This document shows, in pieces, positions 1 through 8,510 of a DNA stretch of 64,000 nt (position 1 is its first letter; each line of letters opens with the position of its first letter). The translations under genes were made by a program, and so were the position numbers. This DNA comes from Dysgonamonadaceae bacterium (lineage in GTDB: Bacteria; Bacteroidota; Bacteroidia; Bacteroidales; Azobacteroidaceae). The notes under the pieces were generated by a model. It saw only the letters and a program-made list of their open reading frames with translations, was not told the origin of the DNA and did no database searches. The DNA is taken from positions 1 through 64,000 of the forward strand of contig JAISUK010000015.1 of assembly GCA_031272075.1 (NCBI GenBank). Reading direction: 5' to 3'.

Positions 1-10
1 AAAAAAGTAT

Positions 11-18
11 TACCTTTG
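11..18 (+). promoter_or_regulatory. Bacteroidetes-type -7 box
   Basis: TACCTTTG fits the TAnnTTTG consensus of the Bacteroidetes housekeeping sigma factor. The matching -33 TTTG would lie left of the window edge, so only half of the promoter can be seen. It points into the short hairpin region that follows, not into a recognisable gene. Confidence 0.4.
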
Positions 19-27
19 CGCCGCAGT

Positions 28-80
28 CCCGGGACTTCCTCTCTCGAATGTATATGTCGATGATGAAGCCGGGTTTTTTT
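28..80 (+). terminator. terminator-like hairpin with T-run
   Basis: CCCGG (28-32) and CTTC (35-38), separated by a GA bulge, pair with GAAG (65-68) and CCGGG (69-73). Seven T residues follow (74-80). The loop carries an inner TCGA/TCGA pairing. Together with the -7 box at 11-18 this would give a transcript of only about 55-60 nt, or an attenuator. No gene lies directly downstream on the plus strand until 1564. Confidence 0.45.
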
Positions 81-116
81 ATGCAGTATCAGCAAGTTAC
101 GCATCTTTGGACTTTG

Positions 117-133
117 CGCAACAAGTTGTTGCG
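117..133. repeat. perfect inverted repeat
   Basis: CGCAACAA (117-124) and TTGTTGCG (126-133) are perfect complements around one G. It lies about 70 bp beyond the stop of the minus-strand ATPase gene and may end its transcript or bind a protein. No poly-T tract follows on either strand. Confidence 0.35.
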
Positions 134-205
134 TGATTATGATTGGCTTTATATATTCGCTGTTAGATTTGAGAATGCTGTTCATTGTTGCTAATTATTT
201 AATTT

Positions 206-1393
206 TCAATACAAAAAACCAAACAGCCAAAGCGGAATCAGATTCATCTTCCCCTTTTCGATATCGTCGACCGCGTAGAAGATATCCTGATTGATTTTCC
301 TGCTAATGCCGCCAAGCACATTAAATTGATGTTTGTTCTCAATTAAAAAAAGGACGCCTTTCCTCCCTAAATTCACTTTATAGTCTTTATGAATCTGATT
401 GTAAAAAAATGTTTCCCTCACAGCCTGCTCTTCCGCATGAATCTGTCGCATCGAATAGATCAAATTCGGATTTTGCATATATACCATGGCCGGTTTTTTG
501 GGAAACTCTTCGTTCTTGGGGTAGAGCATATTGATTAAACGGGCATCTTTCAAGCATTTCAGATAATTCATTACAGTAGCCCGCGATGTCCCGATTTCTT
601 TACTCAAATGACTGATATTCGGCGTTCCGGGAGTAGACAGGGTGAGCAAATACAACAATTTCCTGATCTTGGGGAGGTAGCTTTGTTCGATCTGTTTGAT
701 GGACAATACATCGACTTCCAGCATCATATTCATTGTTTTCAGGAGATTTTCGGAAAAATTGCGCTTCTCTAGAAAGAAAGGATAAAACCCATGATGCTTG
801 TAATCGCCCAGATATGCCAGCGGCTTGATTTCGGCACAGATTTCGGACGCTATTTCTTCATGTCGATCCAGGATCTCTTGCAGCGAATAAGCGGGATAAT
901 TTGTCCCCAGCATCAGATTGATATATTCACGGAACGAAAAGCCGCGTAGATTGTAGGAAACGGCTTTTCCCGACAGATGCGGGTTCTCATCTTTTAATCG
1001 CATCACGGAAGAACCGCTGAAAATAATTTTCAAGTTGGGAAAATGATCATAACAATACCGTAAATCTTTCGACCAGTCGGGATATTTGAAAACCTGGTCA
1101 ATCAGCAACACACGTCCTCCACGCATCTGAAATTCATCCGCAAATTCGGTCAACGGTTTGCAAGTAAAATAAAAGTTGTTGAGATTAATGTATAAACAAT
1201 TCCTGGATTCCGGATGGTAATGCTCTTTGGCATACTGCAATAAAAACGTAGTTTTCCCAACTCCTCTGGTGCCCTTGATCCCGATCAGACGGTCGTTCCA
1301 ATTTATTTCATCCATCAAATGTCTCCGGATTGAGGGATGAAGATGTTCCACCAAATAAGCATGCGTTCTGAAGAATGAATCCATATTAATCAT
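206..1393 (-). CDS. AAA_14-type ATPase with winged-helix/DUF4143-like C-terminus
   Basis: Predicted cytoplasmic P-loop ATPase of 395 residues. The Walker A motif GTRGVGKTT is near residues 40-48, and a Walker B-like strand (RVLLIDQV) is near residues 94-101. The usual DE pair is DQ here. A sensor-like FSGSS follows at about 125. The segment ISHLSKEIGTSRATVMNYL (about 265-285) reads as a helix-turn-helix, as in the AAA_14/DUF4143 family common in Bacteroidetes and Archaea. The biological role of the family is unknown; the genes are often mobile and multicopy. The gene stands alone and is divergent from the DUF362 gene, with its own promoter at 1405-1436. Confidence 0.8.
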   Translation of the reverse strand: MINMDSFFRTHAYLVEHLHPSIRRHLMDEINWNDRLIGIKGTRGVGKTTFLLQYAKEHYHPESRNCLYINLNNFYFTCKPLTEFADEFQMRGGRVLLIDQVFKYPDWSKDLRYCYDHFPNLKIIFSGSSVMRLKDENPHLSGKAVSYNLRGFSFREYINLMLGTNYPAYSLQEILDRHEEIASEICAEIKPLAYLGDYKHHGFYPFFLEKRNFSENLLKTMNMMLEVDVLSIKQIEQSYLPKIRKLLYLLTLSTPGTPNISHLSKEIGTSRATVMNYLKCLKDARLINMLYPKNEEFPKKPAMVYMQNPNLIYSMRQIHAEEQAVRETFFYNQIHKDYKVNLGRKGVLFLIENKHQFNVLGGISRKINQDIFYAVDDIEKGKMNLIPLWLFGFLY

Positions 1394-1404
1394 TGTTTAA
1401 GGTG

Positions 1405-1436
1405 CAAAAGTAGGTATTTTATTTGAATATTGCAAA
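1405..1436 (-). promoter_or_regulatory. promoter of the AAA ATPase gene
   Basis: On the minus strand TTTG (1433-1436), a 20-bp spacer and TACTTTTG (1405-1412) match the Bacteroidetes -33/-7 consensus exactly. The predicted start of transcription is about 1400, just ahead of the ATG at 1393. Confidence 0.65.
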
Positions 1437-1495
1437 GTCGAGATGACAAAAAATGATATTTTTTGCTAAATAAATATTTCATGCTTCGATTTTAT

Positions 1496-1526
1496 TTTGA
1501 AATGACAAATAAAAAAACTATTTTCG
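1496..1526 (+). promoter_or_regulatory. promoter of the DUF362/GntR unit
   Basis: TTTG (1496-1499), a 19-bp spacer and TATTTTCG (1519-1526) match the Bacteroidetes promoter with one deviation in the -7 box. This leaves a leader of about 30 nt before the ATG at 1564. Confidence 0.55.
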
Positions 1527-1563
1527 CCACTTATTAATCTTAATTAAACTCAACCGATTATTT

Positions 1564-2688
1564 ATGAATGACCGGGAGCCGTCAAAGGTTTTCTTAATAG
1601 ATTTTCATACTACTTCTACAACTAACATGTATAAGAAGTTGCGTATGTTGTTGCAAAAAGCCGGAATGCAACAAATTGATTTCAATAAAAAATTTATTGC
1701 AATCAAGATTCATTTCGGCGAGCCTGGAAATTTGTCTTATATCCGCCCCAATTATGCGATGCAGGTAGTGAAAGAGATAAAGAAATTGGGCGGGAATCCC
1801 TTTCTGACAGATTCCAATACCCTTTATTCCGGGCGGCGGTCCAACGCGCTCGATCACCTGGATTCTGCGTATGAGAACGGTTTTTCTCCGTTTTCTACCG
1901 GATGCCATGTCGTGATTGCCGATGGGTTGAACGGCATGGATTTTCGTGAAATCGATATCGCGGGAGAATATTGCAAAAGCCCGAAAATCGGGAGCGCCAT
2001 CGCTGATGCCGATGTCGTGATTTCGATGAATCATTTCAAGGGGCATGAGCAGACCGGGTTCGGCGGAGCCATGAAAAACCTCGGCATGGGTTCGGGTTCC
2101 ATCATGGGGAAGAAAGAGATGCATTCCTCTTCCACCCCGCTGATTGACAAAGACAATTGTACCGGATGCGGCGTTTGCATCAAATCGTGTCGTCATGGCG
2201 CCCTTTCTCTGGATGAAGATCGGAAAGCGACGATCAACGAAGCCCTCTGTGTCGGTTGCGGGCAATGTATCGCGTCTTGCCAATTCGATGCCGCCCAGGT
2301 GGATTGGAACAGTACCCCGGATGAATTGAATTGCCGTATCGCGGAGTATGCAAAGGCGGTATTAAAAGATAAAAGTCATTTTCACATTAATTTTATCATG
2401 GATGTGTCTCCGGATTGCGATTGTTGGACATCCAATGATATTCCGATTGTCCAGGATATTGGGATCGCGGCCTCTTTCGATCCGGTGGCGCTCGACCATG
2501 CCTGTGTGGATCTTGTCAACCAGGCTCCGGTGATTGCGGGAAGTCCTTTCGCCACAAAAGCTGCGCATCATCAGGAAGTCGATAAGTTCAAAATTGTGCA
2601 TCCGCATACCAATTGGCGTTCTTGCCTGGAACATGCGGAAAAAATCGGAGTTGGTGTCATGGATTATGAATTGATCACAGTGGGATAA
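1564..2688 (+). CDS. DUF362 domain protein with two 4Fe-4S clusters
   Basis: Cytoplasmic iron-sulfur protein of 374 residues. The DUF362 domain fills the first 190 residues (IKIHFGEPGN, NHFKGHEQTGFGGAMKNLGM). A bacterial ferredoxin module follows with CTGCGVCIKSC (about 199-209) and CVGCGQCIASC (about 230-240), two standard CxxCxxCxxxC cluster sites. The full set of ligands suggests real electron transfer, but no partner reductase is nearby and the substrate of the family is unknown. The gene starts 30 nt after a good promoter. The FadR-type regulator follows after 14 bp, so the two are probably co-transcribed. Confidence 0.85.
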   Translation: MNDREPSKVFLIDFHTTSTTNMYKKLRMLLQKAGMQQIDFNKKFIAIKIHFGEPGNLSYIRPNYAMQVVKEIKKLGGNPFLTDSNTLYSGRRSNALDHLDSAYENGFSPFSTGCHVVIADGLNGMDFREIDIAGEYCKSPKIGSAIADADVVISMNHFKGHEQTGFGGAMKNLGMGSGSIMGKKEMHSSSTPLIDKDNCTGCGVCIKSCRHGALSLDEDRKATINEALCVGCGQCIASCQFDAAQVDWNSTPDELNCRIAEYAKAVLKDKSHFHINFIMDVSPDCDCWTSNDIPIVQDIGIAASFDPVALDHACVDLVNQAPVIAGSPFATKAAHHQEVDKFKIVHPHTNWRSCLEHAEKIGVGVMDYELITVG

Positions 2689-2702
2689 GAAATCAAGAAT
2701 TT

Positions 2703-3440
2703 ATGAATGAAATATTTTCAAAAATTGGGAGTACGCAGACCTTAAGTCAAAAGATTGAACGACGGATTGAAGAAGCGATCCGCCAACGGAAATTGGTGCC
2801 GGGCAATAAACTCCCTTCGGAAAAAGAATTATGTGCATCTTTTGCGGTCAGTCGTACCGCTTTGCGGGAAGCATTAAGAAGATTGAACGCCAGGGGATTG
2901 ATCGAAATTAAAAAAGGTAGCGGCATGTATGTCTCCGAAATTGCCATCGAAGACGCAATCAACTCATTGAACCTCTATTACGACCTCAAGTTCGATTCCA
3001 ATCTGATAGCGCACATGATTGAAATGCGCAGTTTGTTCGAACCGCAGATCGCAGTGCTGGCAGCGCGAAACAGGAAAGAAGAAGATCTCGACGAGCTTCG
3101 CCGAAACATCCTCGATCTGGGGAAATGCAATCCCGACAATACGCAACTCGAAGCGGATATCATCAACCGTTTTCATACCAACATGGCGAAAGCGACGCAC
3201 AATCCGATGGTCTTTGTGAGTATGGAACCCATTTTTTCCCTCTTGCCCCGTTTGCGCAATTTTATGTATGCGAACATTGACGGCGAAAAAGACTATACCT
3301 TGGCAGCGCAGCAAAAAATACTGGATGCCGTGGAAAAACAGGACGAAGAAACGGCAGGCAGGGCGATGGCGGATTTGCTCAAAAGGAATTACGAAGTATA
3401 TAATACCTATTTCAAATCTTTTCTCGATAAAAAGGCTTGA
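2703..3440 (+). CDS. FadR/GntR-family transcriptional regulator (FCD domain)
   Basis: Predicted DNA-binding repressor of 245 residues. The N-terminal winged helix-turn-helix covers about residues 12-78 (RKLVPGNKLPSEKELC, VSRTALREALRRLNARGLI). An all-helical FCD ligand-binding domain covers about 95-235; such domains usually bind a small organic acid or sugar acid through a metal. The gene lies 14 bp behind the DUF362 gene and converges on murQ1. Its target could be the divergent salvage genes at 3499-14809, but that is inference from position. The operator cannot be named from this sequence. Confidence 0.85.
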   Translation: MNEIFSKIGSTQTLSQKIERRIEEAIRQRKLVPGNKLPSEKELCASFAVSRTALREALRRLNARGLIEIKKGSGMYVSEIAIEDAINSLNLYYDLKFDSNLIAHMIEMRSLFEPQIAVLAARNRKEEDLDELRRNILDLGKCNPDNTQLEADIINRFHTNMAKATHNPMVFVSMEPIFSLLPRLRNFMYANIDGEKDYTLAAQQKILDAVEKQDEETAGRAMADLLKRNYEVYNTYFKSFLDKKA

Positions 3441-3476
3441 AATAATTGTATTTTTTACGGTAATGAAAGCAGCGGC

Positions 3477-3500
3477 AGAGACGTGGCATGCTACGTCTCT
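3477..3500. repeat. REP-like palindrome / bidirectional terminator
   Basis: Two 8-bp arms (AGAGACGT and ACGTCTCT) flank a GCATGC core with one mismatch on each side of the core. The element lies between the convergent FadR-type gene and murQ1, and its last bases form part of the murQ1 stop codon (3499-3501). The same family (AGAGACG...GCATGC...CGTCTCT) recurs at 30627-30653 and 37067-37094. Confidence 0.6.
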
Positions 3501-4311
3501 ACTTTTGATATTCCAAGGCATCCAACACCTTCTTCACCGAGCCATATTCCAGCAGTAATTTTTTTGCTTCTGTGGGCGAGATGCGTAATTCATCGGTAAT
3601 CATCCGAGTTCCTCTTTCAATCAATTTTTTGTTGGTCAGTTGCATGTTGACCATCCGGTTTCCTTTTACGCGCCCCATCTTTATCATCAATGTGGTGGAC
3701 AACATATTCAGGATTAATTTCTGAGCGGTACCGGCTTTCAGGCGGGTGCTTCCGGTAACAAATTCAGGGCCGACGACCACTTCGATCGGATATTCGGAGA
3801 CATTGGCCAGCAACGAATCGGGATTACAGGTAATACATCCGGTGAGCAGACCGGCTTCGCGCGCTTTTTTAATTCCTCCGATCACATAAGGCGTTGTGCC
3901 GGACGCGGCGATCCCGATCACGGTGTCCAATGCGTGGATGTCGTAGTCTTGCAACTCCCTCCAAGCCTGTTCGGTATTGTCTTCCGCCGATTCTACCGCA
4001 CGACGCAAGGCGACGTCTCCTCCGGCAATCAGGCCGATGATGATTCCGGGCGGTACACCGAAAGTCGGCGGTATCTCAGAGGCATCCAATACGCCGAGGC
4101 GTCCGCTCGTTCCGGCACCGAGGTAAAACACCCGGCCACCGGCAGGCATGCGATCCAGGATTTTTTCAACAAGGGTCTCTATTTGAGGAATGGCCTTCTC
4201 AACCGCCAAATGAATGGTCGCATCTTCTTGATTGATGCCGGTCAGCAGTTCATGAACCGTCATCTGGTCTAAATGTTCAAAGTTTGAAGGGGATTCCGTT
4301 ATATTTTCCAT
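3499..4311 (-). CDS. murQ: N-acetylmuramic acid 6-phosphate etherase (copy 1)
   Basis: MurQ cleaves the D-lactyl ether of MurNAc-6-phosphate to give GlcNAc-6-phosphate and D-lactate in the cytoplasm. The 270-residue length is close to the family norm. The SIS-fold signature GAGTSGRLGVLDASEIPPTFG (about 66-86) holds the acidic residue of DASE, and a second conserved glutamate lies in RAVESAEDN. AASGTTPY and TGSTRLKAGTAQK are also canonical. The gene follows murK1 by 20 bp, so kinase and etherase form one unit. Substrate would come from the permease and exo-muramidase of the divergent operon at 5396-14809. Compare the divergent second copy at 53832-54653. Confidence 0.93.
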   Translation of the reverse strand: MENITESPSNFEHLDQMTVHELLTGINQEDATIHLAVEKAIPQIETLVEKILDRMPAGGRVFYLGAGTSGRLGVLDASEIPPTFGVPPGIIIGLIAGGDVALRRAVESAEDNTEQAWRELQDYDIHALDTVIGIAASGTTPYVIGGIKKAREAGLLTGCITCNPDSLLANVSEYPIEVVVGPEFVTGSTRLKAGTAQKLILNMLSTTLMIKMGRVKGNRMVNMQLTNKKLIERGTRMITDELRISPTEAKKLLLEYGSVKKVLDALEYQK

Positions 4312-4331
4312 TTTTTTTACAGCTTATAATT

Positions 4332-5180
4332 TTATTTCGTATTTAAATGATAGGCGATCAATCCTTCCATCGGATCTTTTGTGATTCTTCCGGGTAGCAG
4401 TCCCGAATTTACCAAGACTTCCCTCAGTTGTTCCTTGAAATAATATGCGATACTTCCCGTAAAATGGACGGGCGACTGTCTGCAATCTTCATACTGGAAG
4501 AGATTGCGGCGGATAAATTCGCCGAAAGCATCTTCGATAAGCAATACGATATAGGGATGATCCAGATGTTTCGCGAGAAATTTCGTGTATTGAGCCAGGA
4601 ATCGATTCGGGAGAGGCTTTCGGTAGACATTTTCCAACACTTCGGCAGCTGTGATGGAATAAGTATTGTAAAAATCTTCCGCCAACTCGCCGGGAGCCTG
4701 ATTTTTCAGGATGTCCGCGAGCAATTTCTTCCCCAACACCGCGCCGCTGCCTTCGTCTCCCAGGATATAGCCCAGCGGAGAGACATTCTTAACAATGGAT
4801 TCCCCATCGTAATAACAGGAATTGGAGCCGGTGCCCAAAATACAGGCAATGCCGGGCGACTGTCCGCAGAGCGACCGTGCGGCAGCCAGCAGATCGGTAT
4901 TTACGGATACTTTTTCCGTGGAGAAATACATTTTCAACACTTCCGACAATACCTCGGTTTTGGATGGAATACATCCGGCGCCGTAAAAGAATACCGATAC
5001 ATTCGCTTCGGAAGGAAGCGTAAATTCCGTTTCCAAAACATGAAGAATACCTGCTTTATCCAGAAAAAAAGGATTGATTCCACTTGTAATACAAGTTTGT
5101 GTTTTTCCTGTTTTTTCAATCAAACTCCAGGTTGTTTTCGTTGAGCCGCTGTCGGCAATGATAGTCATATAGTCGTTCAT
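4332..5180 (-). CDS. murK: BadF/BadG-type MurNAc/GlcNAc kinase (copy 1)
   Basis: ASKHA-fold sugar kinase of 282 residues that probably phosphorylates MurNAc (and GlcNAc) at C6 with ATP. The phosphate-1 motif is at the N-terminus (IIADSGSTKTTWSL), the phosphate-2/adenosine region is ACILGTGSNSCYYDG (about 110-125), and GYILGDEGSGAVLGKK follows at about 137-152. These fit the BadF/BadG/NAGK family, which includes MurK of Clostridium acetobutylicum and of Tannerella forsythia. It is the first gene of a two-gene unit with murQ1. The first ATG was kept; an internal Met at codon 5 is also possible. Confidence 0.85.
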   Translation of the reverse strand: MNDYMTIIADSGSTKTTWSLIEKTGKTQTCITSGINPFFLDKAGILHVLETEFTLPSEANVSVFFYGAGCIPSKTEVLSEVLKMYFSTEKVSVNTDLLAAARSLCGQSPGIACILGTGSNSCYYDGESIVKNVSPLGYILGDEGSGAVLGKKLLADILKNQAPGELAEDFYNTYSITAAEVLENVYRKPLPNRFLAQYTKFLAKHLDHPYIVLLIEDAFGEFIRRNLFQYEDCRQSPVHFTGSIAYYFKEQLREVLVNSGLLPGRITKDPMEGLIAYHLNTK

Positions 5181-5218
5181 TAGCTATTTCTAAGCAAGGT
5201 TACTTTATTTTCACGCCT

Positions 5219-5226
5219 CAAAAGTA
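5219..5226 (-). promoter_or_regulatory. -7 box for murK1-murQ1
   Basis: TACTTTTG on the minus strand matches TAnnTTTG and lies about 40 bp ahead of the murK1 start. The nearest TTTG upstream is only 14 bp away, shorter than the usual 19-21, so the -33 element is doubtful. Confidence 0.35.
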
Positions 5227-5275
5227 TAAAAATATTATGACAAATAAAAAAAAATAGTAATATGTATGATCAATT

Positions 5276-5306
5276 TTTGAATTTTGAGAAAAGTTAGTTA
5301 TTTTTG
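5276..5306 (+). promoter_or_regulatory. promoter of the peptidoglycan salvage operon
   Basis: TTTG (5276-5279), a 19-bp spacer and TATTTTTG (5299-5306) match the consensus fully. Transcription would start at about 5311-5314, giving a leader of about 85 nt before the ATG at 5396. A short 18-codon frame beginning at 5311 in the same GACGTATGAAA context coincides with the predicted start of transcription. Confidence 0.7.
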
Positions 5307-5395
5307 ACGTATGAAATCGATACGATTCATCCAAATCCAAGCGTATGAGCCTGTATCGGTAGCATGAGAACATTATTATAACAAATTACTGACGT

Positions 5396-8300
5396 ATGAA
5401 AATTCGAACGATAAAAACTGCCCTTCACATCTTTTTGTGGTGCGGGGTCTTTGTCCTGTTGCATGGTTGCGCCGCAATCCGGAAGCATCCTGCCGTAGCG
5501 GAAATGAAACTGAACGAAGAAATTGCCGATCGATTGAAAAATCATGCTTCTTATTTTGAGGCATGGCGGCATGTCGGAAAAATCAAGCTCGATTCGGTGT
5601 ATGCGGAAGAAACGCAACCCGCGATCGACCTGTATTTCAGTGGCGCATTGGCATTTCTTCCGATTCGGGAATCGTATATCGACAGTCTGAAGCAACTGAT
5701 TAAAACCGATCTCGGACCGAAATTTCAGGAGTATGACCTCAATCTGTATGCGGCGCAAACACCGTTGGAGTCCTATATTCCGGCGGTTTACCGGCTTCAA
5801 ACGCCCAAAGAAGCCAATCGCCCCGCAACCCGTTCGGCAAGAGCATCGAAGTCGTTCATCGAAAATCTCTCCAAGCCGGTGTATGCGAGTGGTTTATCGC
5901 AGAAAAATATTGCTTTATGGCCCAGCCATGGCTGGTATTATGAAGCCAGTCTCGACCGGTGGGAATGGCAGCGCGCCCGCCTGTTTGGTACGGTAGAAGA
6001 TCTTAATTCACTGCGTTATATCCTCCCGTTGCTTGCGCCGATGCTGGAAAATGCGGGAGCCACCACGTTTCTTCCACGGGATCGGGATCCGAAAACGGTG
6101 GAAGTAATTGTCGACAATGATCGTTCTTCCGGAACTTCGGATTTGATTGTCCACAATCAATCACAGTGGCGTACTTCGCAGGTAGGAACGGGATTTGCGA
6201 TGAAAGATACGCTGACGGATTTCGACAATCCGTTCCGAAACGGAACCTATTTGTACGCCCGCAGCGTCGCCTCCGACACGACGAAGTTGGTCTATTGTCC
6301 CGATATACCCGAAGACGGGGAATATGCGGTGCATGTATCCTGGTCTACACTGCCAGAGAGTGCCGATTCTGCGCTTTACACCATATCTTATGCAGGCGGC
6401 AGCGCCCGTTTCCTGGTCAATCAGCAGTCCGGTGGCGGTACATGGATCTATCTGGGCATGTTTCCGTTCCGGAAAGGAAAAAACGGGACAGGAGGGAGCA
6501 TCGAGCTCTCCAATATCGGCCGTTCGGAAAAAATCATCACTGCCGATGCCATTCGCATCGGAGGCGGCTACGGCTCGGTCGCGCGGAGGCCTGCGGAAGA
6601 TTACATTGAGAAGCAATGGTCGCTGGCCGGCGGAGTGAAGCCCGAACCCGAGACGTCCTATCTCGCGAAGCCGGCAAGTCATTCGCTGAAACTGAGTGGG
6701 AAATCCCGCTATCAGGAGGGGGCGCGTTATTTTCTGCAATATGCCGGGATGCCGCGGCGCGTCTATTCTCCCAATCTGGGCAAGAATGATTACAACGACG
6801 ACTACCAAGGGCGGGGCGATTGGGTCAATTACCTGATGGGAGAATTTTATGACAGCGACCGCGATTCGCTGAAGACCGGACTGAATATCCCTATCGACCT
6901 CTCTTTCGCGTTTCATACGGATGCCGGTGTCACCTCCAACGATTCGGTGATCGGAACATTGGCTATCTATTGTACCTTTTACGGCGACTCCTTGTTCCCC
7001 GGCGGCGGATCGCGCATGGCAAGTCGCGATCTGTCCGACCTGGTTCAAACGCAAATTGTTTCCGACTTGCGGGCGCAATTCAATCCCCGCTGGACGCGCC
7101 GCGGATTGTGGGATAAGGCTTATTCGGAGGCTTGGAAACCCAAAGCGCCCGCCCTGTTGTTGGAATTGCTTTCGCACCAGAACCTCGCCGACAGCAAGTA
7201 CAACCTCGACCCGCGATACCGTTTCGCTGTCTGCCGCGCAATATATAAAGGAATGTTGCGCTTCCTCGCCGGTGAAGACGGAAGGGAATATGTCGTTCAG
7301 CCCCTGCCTCCCGATCATTTTGCAATCAGCCTCAAAGATCACCGTCGGATTTGCCTGTCGTGGCAGCCGGTCGCTGATACGCTGGAACCCACGGCGGTCG
7401 CCAAACGCTATCGAGTTTATACCCGCAAAGGCGATCTTGGATTTGACCAGGGCGTCTTGACGGATCAGACTTCATTGGAAATGGAACTGCCGGAAGAAAA
7501 CGTCATCTACAGCTTCCGAGTCACAGCCGTGAATGACGGAGGCGAAAGTTTTCCATCTGAAACGCTCGCTGTCTGCCTCCGCGACAATCCGCAGAAGCCG
7601 GTGCTCATCGTCAATGCGTTTGATCGGATCAGCGGCCCGGCGATAGTCGACAACGGATCTTTCTCCGGCATCGCCTGGTGGGACGACGAGGGGATTCCTG
7701 CCGGTTCCGACCTCGGATTCGTGGGAAATCAATATCTATTCAACCGCAAATCCAACTGGACAGACGACGACAGTCCGGGTTGGGGCGCCAGCTATGCCGA
7801 CAAGGAGGGGAGCGTGATTCCGGGAAACACGTTCGACAATGTCGTGATTCACGGTCGTGCGATCGCCAATGCAGGTTATTCGTTCGTGTCCATGAGTCAT
7901 GAATCGTTTGAACAGCAACAGCTCGATACGGCGATGTATGCTGCAGTGGACATCATTTTCGGCGAACAGCGAGCGACGCCCGCTTTTCCGAATCCGGAGG
8001 AGAAAACCTTTGTGGTATATACGCCTGAAATGCGGACTGCGCTGCAATATCTGGCGAAACATCGGGTGCCGTTGTTTATCTCCGGCGCTTATATCGGCAG
8101 CGATATGGTAGAAATGAAGGACACGATGGCAATTTCATTTGCCAAGGAACTGCTGCATTATTCCTGGAGGACGAACCATGCCGACAACTTGGGTTTCGTT
8201 ACTTCGACCGACTGGGCGCCTTCGGTGTTTCCGTCAGGAGTGACGTACAATACCGGTTATCACCCTTCGGTCTATCGCGTTGAATCGCCCGACGCCATCG

Positions 8301-8506
8301 AGCCGGAAGGCGGCGATGCCGTTACCATCTTCAGGTATGGTTCCAATCAGACGAGCGCGGGCGTATATCATCCCACAGGAAATAAAACGATCGTGCTGGG
8401 ATTTCCTTTTGAAACAATCCTGAAAGAATCGGAACGAAATCACCTGATGAAAGCTATTTTAGCTACTTTTGAAACGGATATGAGTAAAATAAATACAAAA
8501 AAATAA
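5396..8506 (+). CDS. lipoprotein N-acetylmuramoyl-L-alanine amidase with golvesin-like insert
   Basis: Exported 1036-residue protein, often labelled xanthan lyase or golvesin-domain protein in databases. A lipoprotein signal ends in LHGC (about 21-24). An Amidase_3-like fold is split. The first half has SHGWYY (His near 179) and a Glu in TVEDLNSL (about 200). A golvesin C-terminal-like beta domain interrupts at about 252-395. The second half has FHTDAG (about 506-511) and LLLELLSHQN (about 585-595). These positions match the zinc His, Glu, His and catalytic Glu of Amidase_3 enzymes. A fibronectin III-like domain (about 645-732) and an alpha/beta C-terminal domain (about 735-1035) follow. It heads the salvage operon; cleaving MurNAc from L-Ala would feed NamZ and the permease. 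Confidence 0.75.
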   Translation: MKIRTIKTALHIFLWCGVFVLLHGCAAIRKHPAVAEMKLNEEIADRLKNHASYFEAWRHVGKIKLDSVYAEETQPAIDLYFSGALAFLPIRESYIDSLKQLIKTDLGPKFQEYDLNLYAAQTPLESYIPAVYRLQTPKEANRPATRSARASKSFIENLSKPVYASGLSQKNIALWPSHGWYYEASLDRWEWQRARLFGTVEDLNSLRYILPLLAPMLENAGATTFLPRDRDPKTVEVIVDNDRSSGTSDLIVHNQSQWRTSQVGTGFAMKDTLTDFDNPFRNGTYLYARSVASDTTKLVYCPDIPEDGEYAVHVSWSTLPESADSALYTISYAGGSARFLVNQQSGGGTWIYLGMFPFRKGKNGTGGSIELSNIGRSEKIITADAIRIGGGYGSVARRPAEDYIEKQWSLAGGVKPEPETSYLAKPASHSLKLSGKSRYQEGARYFLQYAGMPRRVYSPNLGKNDYNDDYQGRGDWVNYLMGEFYDSDRDSLKTGLNIPIDLSFAFHTDAGVTSNDSVIGTLAIYCTFYGDSLFPGGGSRMASRDLSDLVQTQIVSDLRAQFNPRWTRRGLWDKAYSEAWKPKAPALLLELLSHQNLADSKYNLDPRYRFAVCRAIYKGMLRFLAGEDGREYVVQPLPPDHFAISLKDHRRICLSWQPVADTLEPTAVAKRYRVYTRKGDLGFDQGVLTDQTSLEMELPEENVIYSFRVTAVNDGGESFPSETLAVCLRDNPQKPVLIVNAFDRISGPAIVDNGSFSGIAWWDDEGIPAGSDLGFVGNQYLFNRKSNWTDDDSPGWGASYADKEGSVIPGNTFDNVVIHGRAIANAGYSFVSMSHESFEQQQLDTAMYAAVDIIFGEQRATPAFPNPEEKTFVVYTPEMRTALQYLAKHRVPLFISGAYIGSDMVEMKDTMAISFAKELLHYSWRTNHADNLGFVTSTDWAPSVFPSGVTYNTGYHPSVYRVESPDAIEPEGGDAVTIFRYGSNQTSAGVYHPTGNKTIVLGFPFETILKESERNHLMKAILATFETDMSKINTKK

Positions 8507-8510
8507 GAAT

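Noticed and set aside
5311-5367. 18-codon leader frame ahead of the amidase gene
   Set aside because: It shares the GACGTATGAAA context, but its ATG coincides with the predicted transcription start and there is no second copy to compare, so I did not list it as a gene.
6161-7342. Long open frame antisense to the amidase gene (393 codons)
   Set aside because: It mirrors the codon structure of the plus-strand gene, has no signal, domain or ribosome site, and the plus-strand product has clear domains. Similar antisense frames at 15317-16348, 25548-26609, 27307-28290 and 41517-42614 were rejected for the same reason.
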